A stretch of DNA of 64,000 nt from Demequina maris (GTDB taxonomy: Bacteria; Actinomycetota; Actinomycetes; Actinomycetales; Demequinaceae). The notes under the pieces were generated by a model. That model had not been told where the DNA came from, ran no database searches, and was given only the letters and a program-made list of their open reading frames with translations. Of this stretch, positions 60,423 to 64,000 are shown piece by piece. The stretch's first letter is position 1, and the number at the start of each line of letters is the position of its first letter. The stretch covers positions 165,879 to 229,878 of the forward strand of contig NZ_BBLX01000001.1 in the NCBI RefSeq assembly GCF_000971155.1. The letters run 5' to 3'. Position numbers and translations under genes: made by a program.

Positions 60423-61499
60423 ATGTCACCCCAGGCGCATGCCCCCGCGGACGAGTGGGCGGACCACGTGGTCGGCTCCGCGATGGCGGCGATGGAGACG
60501 CTCGCGATCCATCTGGGCGACAGGCTCGGCTGGTACCGCGCGCTCGCGGAGTCCGGGCCGCACTCCGCCGCGTCCCTCGCGCAGACGACCGGCACCCACG
60601 AGCGCTACGCGCGGGAGTGGCTCGAGCACCAGGCCGTCGCGGGCATGGTCATCGCCAGCGGGCCCGCGGGCGAGCGGACGTACACGCTGCCGCCGGGCGC
60701 GGCCGAGGCGCTCACCGACGGCACGTCGCTCGCCTACGCGGCGCCGATCGCGCGCATGGTGGCCGCCGCCGCGACCCAGATGCCCGCCCTGCTCGAGGCG
60801 TACCGACGCGGCGGCGGCGTGAGCTGGGCCGACCTCGGCGACGATGCGCGATGGGCGCAGGCGGAGGTCAACCGGCCGTGGTTCGACACGATGCTCGCGC
60901 CCGCGCTCGCCGCCGTGCCCGACCTCGACGCGATCCTGCGACGTCCCGGCGCGCGCATCGCGGACGTCGCCTGCGGCGCGGGATGGTCGGCGCTCGCGCT
61001 CGCCCGCGCCTACCCGGAGGCCCGCGTCACCGGGATCGACGTCGACGAGCCGTCGATCGTGCAGGCCCGCGCCAACGCGGAGGCCGCCGGGCTCGCCGAC
61101 CGGGTCGAGTTCCTGCACCAGGACGCCGGTGCCCTCGAGGGGCCCTACGACGCGGCCTTCGTGCTCGAGGCCCTGCACGACATGCCCCAGCCCGTCGAGG
61201 TCCTCGAGGCGATCCGCGCCGCCGTGCGTGAGGACGGCGCCGTGGTCGTGATGGACGAGGCCGTCGCCGAGCAGCCCGCCGAGCCCGGCGACGACGTCGA
61301 GCGGCTGATGTACGGCTACAGCATCCTCGTGTGCCTGCCGGACAGCATGTCGGCCTCCCCGACGGCCGCCACCGGGACGGTGATGCGGCCCGCCGTGCTG
61401 CGGGGCTACGCCGCGGACGCGGGATTCGCCGACGTCACGATCCTGCCCATCGAGGACTTCGCGTTCTTCCGGTTCTACCGGCTCCATCACCCGCGCTGA
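60423..61499 (+). CDS. Class I SAM-dependent methyltransferase with N-terminal winged helix
   Basis: A 358-residue protein. The N-terminal helical/winged region (about 1-110) has HLGDRLGWYRALAESGPHSAASLAQTTGTHERYAREWLEHQA, typical of the Rv2258c-like group. The SAM domain has IADVACGAGWSALALARAYPEARVTGIDVDEPS (about 178-210) and EALHDMPQP. ATG behind GGGGAGGAG. The acceptor is unknown. Its last 13 bases overlap the end of the convergent Nudix gene. Confidence 0.86.
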   Translation: MSPQAHAPADEWADHVVGSAMAAMETLAIHLGDRLGWYRALAESGPHSAASLAQTTGTHERYAREWLEHQAVAGMVIASGPAGERTYTLPPGAAEALTDGTSLAYAAPIARMVAAAATQMPALLEAYRRGGGVSWADLGDDARWAQAEVNRPWFDTMLAPALAAVPDLDAILRRPGARIADVACGAGWSALALARAYPEARVTGIDVDEPSIVQARANAEAAGLADRVEFLHQDAGALEGPYDAAFVLEALHDMPQPVEVLEAIRAAVREDGAVVVMDEAVAEQPAEPGDDVERLMYGYSILVCLPDSMSASPTAATGTVMRPAVLRGYAADAGFADVTILPIEDFAFFRFYRLHHPR

Positions 61500-62380
61500 T
61501 CGGCGTCCGGCAGCGCGTCGAGCAGCCACCCCGCGCCACGCGTCGCGGCCACCTCCTCGACCCGCGCCCGCAGCCCGCGATCGGAGGTCGCCACGGTGAC
61601 CGCGTGGCCCGCGGCGGCGAGCGCGCGCGCCTGGGCGACGATCGCATCGTCCCCGGAGCCGGGCGCGTCGACGACCTCGACGCCGGGAGCCGAGGGGACG
61701 CCGCGGGCGCGGCCCTCGACGACGGCGACGATGCGCGGGAACCAGCGGTGCAGCGGCAGCGCCCAGTCCTCGGCCGCCACGCCCGCGCGCGCGAGGGCCT
61801 CGAGCCGGCCGACCAGCCGGGCGGCGGCCCCGGCCCGGTCGCGCCACCATCCGTCGGGGACCGCGCCCACCACGTTCGCCGCGTCGACGACGAGCGCGGG
61901 GCGCAGGCCCAGGGTGTCGCGCAGCAGCGGCCACGAGGCGGCGAAGCCGGGGTGGAGCTCGCGCGTCGCGACCTCGTCGACCGGCACCCACGCGAGCTCG
62001 AGGCTCTCCTCGTCGCCAGCGACAGGCTCGAACGGGGTCGCGACATGGGCCACGACGGTCGTGTACGTCCACACCTCGCGGTCGAGCACGTGGACCGCCT
62101 CGGCGCGCAGGGCGCTCGCCGGCGCTCCCGCCTCCTCGGCGGCCTCCCGCAGGGCCGCCGCCAGCGCCGCCTCGCCCTGGTGGCGCGCGCCGCCGGGGAT
62201 GCCCCACGTGCCACCGTGGTGGCTCCACGCGGCACGATGCTGCAGCAGGATCCCCCGCTCGGGGTCGTGGGCGAGCAGCCCCGCCGCCCCGAACGCGCCC
62301 CAGTAGCGGGTGCCGTCGGGCGCGACCGCCCAGTTGTCGCCCGGATCGCGATCGGCGCGCAGCCGAGGCGGGCGGCTCAC
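61487..62380 (-). CDS. Nudix hydrolase fused to a NYN/PIN-like domain
   Basis: A 297-residue protein; GTG 62380 overlaps the DUF2254 stop by 4 bases. The N-terminal Nudix domain (about 1-145) has a full Nudix box, GGARHQGEAALAAALREAAEEAG. The second domain (about 145-297) starts LVVDAANVVGAVPDGWWRDRAGA and has DAIVAQARALA and TSDRGLRARVE, with conserved Asp residues spaced as in NYN/PIN-type nucleases. It may degrade or cap-process nucleotide or RNA ends; this is inference. Confidence 0.8.
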   Translation of the reverse strand: MSRPPRLRADRDPGDNWAVAPDGTRYWGAFGAAGLLAHDPERGILLQHRAAWSHHGGTWGIPGGARHQGEAALAAALREAAEEAGAPASALRAEAVHVLDREVWTYTTVVAHVATPFEPVAGDEESLELAWVPVDEVATRELHPGFAASWPLLRDTLGLRPALVVDAANVVGAVPDGWWRDRAGAAARLVGRLEALARAGVAAEDWALPLHRWFPRIVAVVEGRARGVPSAPGVEVVDAPGSGDDAIVAQARALAAAGHAVTVATSDRGLRARVEEVAATRGAGWLLDALPDADQRG

Positions 62381-63633
62381 GCGTCCCCCTCGCCGCGCGC
62401 CCGGGCCGCCGCCCGCGCCACGAGGTCCTCGTCGCCCGGGTCCGCCAGGCCGGCCACCGCGCGGCGCTCGGCCCGTCGCGAGGCCTCCCTCAGCACCTCG
62501 GCCTCGGCGGGCGGCGCGATCCGCAGCAGCCCGCCGATCACGCGCTGGACCCGCAGGCCGACCTCCACGAGAGGTGCCCCGTCGCGGGCGACCGGCCGGA
62601 CGCCGTCCTCGACCAGGTCCGCGAAGGAGACGGCCGGCACGTGGACGCGGGGATGCGAGGGTTCGGCCTCGGGCTCCGTCGTGAGCGCCGCCGTGAGCAC
62701 GCGCTGGATCGCGTTGAGCGCCTCGATCGCGGTGCCCGGATCGTTGGTCGACGGCGAGAGCGCGCGGCTTCCGATCTCGCCGAGGGCGACCAGCCCGAGC
62801 CGCGGGTCCTGGTCGTAGGTCCGGTGCCGCTCGATCATGAAGGCACGCCGGACCTCCGCCTCGGCGTCGTCCGCGCGGGGCCCCTCGACGCGCGCGAGGT
62901 CCTCGCCCCGGGCGACCGCCGCGCCGGCACGGACGAGCACATGGATCCGGACCGCCGAGCCGTCGGCCGCGGCGGACAGCGCCGCCATGTCGACGTGCGT
63001 GACCACCCCGGCGTCCTCGGCCGGCACCGCCCAGGCCTGCGGCGGGACCGCGACGGGGGCCACCCCGCCGAGGTGCGGGCGCCGGGCGGACGCGGTGGCC
63101 GCCTCGCACGCGGCGGCCTCGACGCGATCCAGCACGTCGGACATGCGCCCGAAGTCGACGAGGTGCTGGATCCAGCGCAGCAGGGTGACCACGATGATCG
63201 CGATGACGACGAGCGTGCCCGCGTACAGCACGATGCGCCCGTCCTCGCCGTAGTAGCCGGTCGACAGCGCCGCGATGCCCACGATCGAGTACACGAAGGC
63301 GCCGAGGAACGTCGCGAGCGCGTGCTGCGAGGTCTGGTCCCGCACGAGGAGCTGGGTCGCGCGCGGCGTCGACACCGACGCCGCCGACGCGTAGGCGGAC
63401 ACCATCACGGTCAGCGAGAAGGTGGTCACCGCCAGCATGGAGGAGGCGAGGATCTGCAGCAGCGTCTGGACCGCGTCCTCGCCCAGGTCCACCGGCAGCA
63501 CCGAGGACGGCCACGAGCCCACCGCGCCCGCGAGCAGCGCGACCGCCACGGCACCCGCGGCGAAGGCCGCGAGGCGCGCCCACAGGCGCCGGGAGAAGCG
63601 CACGAAGGCGAGGCGCCACCCGCTCGCATCCAT
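62377..63633 (-). CDS. DUF2254 membrane protein
   Basis: A 418-residue protein; ATG 63633 follows GGAGGGAGC. Four N-terminal helices: LAAFAAGAVAVALLAGAVGSW, LLQILASSMLAVTTFSLTVMVSAY, ALATFLGAFVYSIVGIAAL and GRIVLYAGTLVVIAIIVVTLLRWI. The remaining 250 residues are soluble, with RTYDQDPRLGLVALGEIGSRALSPSTNDPGTA, the DUF2254 hallmark. Function unknown. It is the first gene of a two-gene operon with the Nudix-NYN protein, and divergent from a glutathione peroxidase. Confidence 0.85.
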   Translation of the reverse strand: MDASGWRLAFVRFSRRLWARLAAFAAGAVAVALLAGAVGSWPSSVLPVDLGEDAVQTLLQILASSMLAVTTFSLTVMVSAYASAASVSTPRATQLLVRDQTSQHALATFLGAFVYSIVGIAALSTGYYGEDGRIVLYAGTLVVIAIIVVTLLRWIQHLVDFGRMSDVLDRVEAAACEAATASARRPHLGGVAPVAVPPQAWAVPAEDAGVVTHVDMAALSAAADGSAVRIHVLVRAGAAVARGEDLARVEGPRADDAEAEVRRAFMIERHRTYDQDPRLGLVALGEIGSRALSPSTNDPGTAIEALNAIQRVLTAALTTEPEAEPSHPRVHVPAVSFADLVEDGVRPVARDGAPLVEVGLRVQRVIGGLLRIAPPAEAEVLREASRRAERRAVAGLADPGDEDLVARAAARARGEGDA

Positions 63634-63715
63634 GGCCGCTCCCTCCGTGCTCGCCTCCATCCTGCCTGCCCAGGGGCGGTTCCGCCGCCGCACGCGCCGG
63701 TGCCAGAATGGAGCG

Positions 63716-64000
63716 ATGAGCACGCTGCACGACTTCTCCGCGACCGCGCTGGACGGGTCCGAGCGCGACCTGTCCGAGTACGAGGGCCGGGTGGTGCTGG
63801 TCGTCAACACCGCCTCACGGTGCGGGCTGACGCCCCAGTTCGAGGGCCTCGAGGCGCTGTACCGCGAGCTCGGCGACGACGGCCTGGTCGTGCTCGGCTT
63901 CCCGTGCAACCAGTTCGCGGGCCAGGAGCCCGGCACGTCGGAGGAGATCGGCGAGTTCTGCCGCGGCAGCTACGACGTGACCTTCCCGATGTTCGCGCGC
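63716..64000 (+). CDS. Glutathione peroxidase-family thiol peroxidase (partial)
   Basis: The first 95 residues, open to the right edge. Start ATG 63716, with a CAGAAT -10-like box 6 nt before. VLVVNTASRCGLTPQFEGLEALY places the peroxidatic Cys (about residue 38) in a cysteine-type, non-seleno GPx; VVLGFPCNQFAGQEPG and EEIGEFCRGSYDVTFPMF follow. Bacterial members usually use thioredoxin to reduce peroxides. Confidence 0.92.
   Translation, partial: MSTLHDFSATALDGSERDLSEYEGRVVLVVNTASRCGLTPQFEGLEALYRELGDDGLVVLGFPCNQFAGQEPGTSEEIGEFCRGSYDVTFPMFAR

Larger units (their letters stand above)
1293..61650. repeat. Dispersed 10-mer GGACGATGCG / CGCATCGTCC
   Basis: Exact copies. + strand GGACGATGCG at 1488, 10260, 17998, 22816, 32211, 39162, 42286, 45810, 49268, 56869. 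Complement at 1293, 6804, 22981, 23423, 28149, 28892, 31036, 39148, 46164, 46347, 54331, 61641. Seven of 22 lie between genes although those gaps are only about one twentieth of the window. One-mismatch versions are common too. Orientation is mixed and shows no switch at dif. Confidence 0.75.

Noticed and set aside
1293..61650. GGACGATGCG as the FtsK-orienting (KOPS) sequence
   Set aside because: Copies occur on both strands on each side of dif (10 versus 12 overall) with no switch at the site. GGGGGAG shows the polarity instead.
1..64000. tRNA, rRNA, CRISPR arrays, toxin-antitoxin or restriction systems
   Set aside because: None could be recognised by reading both strands. A covariance-model or HMM search was not possible here and could still find a small RNA.

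Overview
High-GC (roughly 70% or more) chromosomal DNA from an actinomycete, most likely order Micrococcales. Supporting markers are rbpA, the pafB-pafC-tatA-tatC-helY block, a PriA without helicase motifs, the lnt-ppm1 pair, the pgsA-garA-ftsR-merR block, and many TANNNT -10 boxes placed 6-7 nt before a start codon (leaderless transcripts). I cannot name the genus. No rRNA, tRNA, CRISPR, insertion sequence or prophage gene was seen, and no gap between genes exceeds about 200 bases.

The window appears to contain the replication terminus. A 28-bp dif-like XerC/XerD site lies at 28170-28197. The heptamer GGGGGAG points toward it from both sides: 10 copies on the + strand to the left, 15 on the - strand to the right, and no exception seen. 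This is the behaviour of FtsK-orienting (KOPS-like) sequences. A second, non-polar 10-mer (GGACGATGCG and complement) occurs about 22 times, is enriched between genes, and forms hairpins there. It resembles the distribution of an uptake-type or protein-binding repeat.

Layout. 1-7.2 kb: gmk end, rpoZ, coaBC, metK, priA, fmt, rsmB. 7.2-9.4 kb: a CE7 esterase and a sugar isomerase. 9.4-14.5 kb: rpe, riboflavin genes (ribD, ribE, ribBA, ribH), hisE, hisG. 14.5-23.4 kb: pafB, pafC, tatA, tatC, a lipid kinase, helY, lnt, ppm1. 23.5-28.1 kb: GH3 glycosidase, rbpA, an EamA exporter divergent from a MarR regulator, a YciI-like protein. 28.2 kb: dif. 28.2-32.2 kb: small or poorly known genes, YigZ, a lipoprotein, an orphan ATPase. 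32.2-34.8 kb: an arsenic-type cluster (aquaporin, ArsR, flavoprotein, tiny membrane protein). 35-41.7 kb: flavodoxin, pyruvate carboxylase, merR, ftsR, garA, pgsA. 41.7-51.5 kb: regulators and oxidoreductases, putA with a divergent LysR, an EI24 protein, an amidohydrolase, OsmC. 51.6-55.5 kb: a TetR-controlled operon of unknown purpose. 55.5-64 kb: a membrane protein with a CPVCNK motif behind a CsoR-like site, HAD phosphatase, class I amidotransferase, nucleoside salvage (deoD, rbsK), esterase, methyltransferase, a Nudix-NYN fusion, DUF2254 and the start of a glutathione peroxidase.

Most genes left of dif lie on the + strand, co-oriented with a fork moving toward dif. The right side is mixed, with large - strand genes (pyc, putA).
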